A stretch of DNA of 6,727 bases from Desulfofustis sp. (lineage in GTDB: Bacteria; Desulfobacterota; Desulfobulbia; Desulfobulbales; Desulfocapsaceae): assembly GCA_030604345.1 (NCBI GenBank), contig JAUVWB010000085.1, forward strand, positions 1 to 6,727, read 5' to 3'. This document shows, in pieces, positions 6,378 through 6,727 of this stretch. The notes beneath the pieces were generated by a model. That model did not search any database. It was given only the letters and a program-made list of their open reading frames with translations, and was not told where the DNA came from. The translations under genes were made by a program, and so were the position numbers. Numbering within the stretch: the first letter of the stretch is position 1; each line of letters starts with the position of its first letter.

Positions 6378-6503
6378 TGGGGATGTGGAGTGGAATCAGA
6401 TACAGGTGATATTCATGGATCGGCGATGGATGATCCAGCAACAGGTGCTTCCAGACGGCGTACAATCACTGACAGCTGATGAACCAACCACTCCACATCC
6501 CCA
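6378..6503. repeat. 126-bp element bounded by a perfect 16-bp inverted repeat
   Basis: TGGGGATGTGGAGTGG (6378-6393) is the exact reverse complement of 6488-6503. Inside, ATCAG (6395-6399) pairs with CTGAT (6476-6480), and GGTGAT (6405-6410) with ATCACT (6465-6470, one G-U). TGGATC (6416-6421) pairs with GATCCA (6432-6437), and AGCA/TGCT closes a 5-nt loop (6437-6449, overlapping the previous stem by one base). The pairs nest, so the whole element can fold as one long branched hairpin. Runs of at least five G abut both outer ends (6373-6377 and 6504-6509), which might be a target duplication or just GC bias. It contains no convincing gene. It could be a MITE-like remnant, a structured RNA in the 3' region of the minus-strand gene, or a recombination site; nothing here decides between these. 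Confidence 0.8.
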
Positions 6504-6515
6504 GGGGGGCTTATC

Positions 6516-6543
6516 GCAGATCGGATCGTCTCGGTCCGATTGC
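6516..6543. other. Hairpin downstream of the inverted-repeat element
   Basis: GCA (6516-6518), one bulged G, and ATCGGA (6520-6525) pair with TCCGAT (6535-6540) and TGC (6541-6543) around a 9-nt loop. No T-run follows on either strand, so it is unlikely to be an intrinsic terminator. It lies in the 104-nt stretch between the inverted-repeat element and the minus-strand stop codon, where I see no gene. Confidence 0.4.
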
Positions 6544-6607
6544 ATCCGAACGGCCAGGCGGAGATTCAACCCAGTCCAGGCCGATCATCGTTGAGAAAGA
6601 TCTACGG

Positions 6608-6727
6608 TTAGTCGACAGCGAGGTAACCGTGTTGGTCGGTGAGCACTTCCAGCTCGCCGTTTACTTCCACGTAGGTACGTTTGTCCTGGCCTTTATAGAT
6701 CTTTGCCAGCCTTCTCCCCATCAAGGC
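6608..6727 (-). CDS. C-terminal part of an unrecognised protein, running off the right edge
   Basis: Read on the minus strand, the frame is open from the window edge to a TAA at 6610-6608, giving 39 codons. The visible end reads GRRLAKIYKGQDKRTY, then VEVNGELEVLTDQHGYLAVD. It is a charged, protein-like sequence with good codon use, rich in Lys/Arg first and acidic at the end. An in-frame ATG lies at 6721 but no ribosome site can be seen because the edge is near. I therefore treat it as the tail of a longer protein, though a 37-aa protein is possible. I do not recognise the family. Its transcript would pass through the inverted-repeat element to the bidirectional terminator at 6326-6367. Confidence 0.55.
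   Translation of the reverse strand, partial: ALMGRRLAKIYKGQDKRTYVEVNGELEVLTDQHGYLAVD

Noticed and set aside
6378..6503. Retron msr-msd or integron attC site
   Set aside because: Folded shape with paired ends is superficially similar, but there is no reverse transcriptase or integrase in the window and no attC core consensus at the ends.
6516..6543. Second intrinsic terminator
   Set aside because: Stem is present, but no T-run follows on either strand.
6294..6594. Two plus-strand ORFs of 61 and 94 codons across the terminator and inverted repeat
   Set aside because: They read through a strong terminator and the perfect inverted repeat, have weak starts, and the sequences do not look like a folded protein.

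Overview
The window is about 6.7 kb of GC-rich, densely coded bacterial DNA. The gene content suggests an anaerobic proteobacterium-like lineage, with Desulfobacterota (sulfate- or metal-reducing relatives) as my best guess. The pointers are a branched-chain/aromatic-type Liv ABC transporter next to a phenylacetate-CoA ligase of the anaerobic kind, and an A-type Fe-S carrier. This placement is inferred from gene families only, because no rRNA or marker tree is available here.

Positions 2-5098 (+ strand) hold one tightly packed run of six genes with gaps of 9 to about 50 nt. They are the 3' half of livG, then livF, paaK, rph (RNase PH), a small FMN-binding pyridoxamine-phosphate-oxidase-like gene, and glyA (serine hydroxymethyltransferase). 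The first three form a plausible module for uptake of an amino acid or aromatic acid and its CoA activation. rph and glyA are housekeeping genes for RNA 3'-end maturation and one-carbon metabolism. The oxidase-like gene carries an in-frame TAA at codon 59, at a place where relatives normally have lysine. Its frame is otherwise intact and its stop codon overlaps the glyA start.

Positions 5111-5681 (- strand) hold a two-gene unit that converges on glyA with only 12 nt between the stops. It comprises an A-type iron-sulfur carrier (HesB/IscA family) with an unusual Cys/His tail, and an overlapping 72-aa unknown protein whose GTG start and Shine-Dalgarno lie inside the carrier gene.

From 5682 to the end the window is sparse. 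A short intergenic region precedes a 65-aa, very acidic orphan protein (5961-6158, +). A 449-nt stretch without a convincing gene follows. It holds several nested hairpins (6168-6288), a very strong bidirectional intrinsic terminator (6326-6367), a 126-bp element bounded by a perfect 16-bp inverted repeat (6378-6503), and another hairpin (6516-6543). The window ends with the 3' end of an unrecognised minus-strand gene (6608 to the edge).

The most interesting items are the single nonsense codon in the flavoprotein gene and the inverted-repeat element with its nested folding. No defence system, CRISPR array, prophage or transposase gene is visible.
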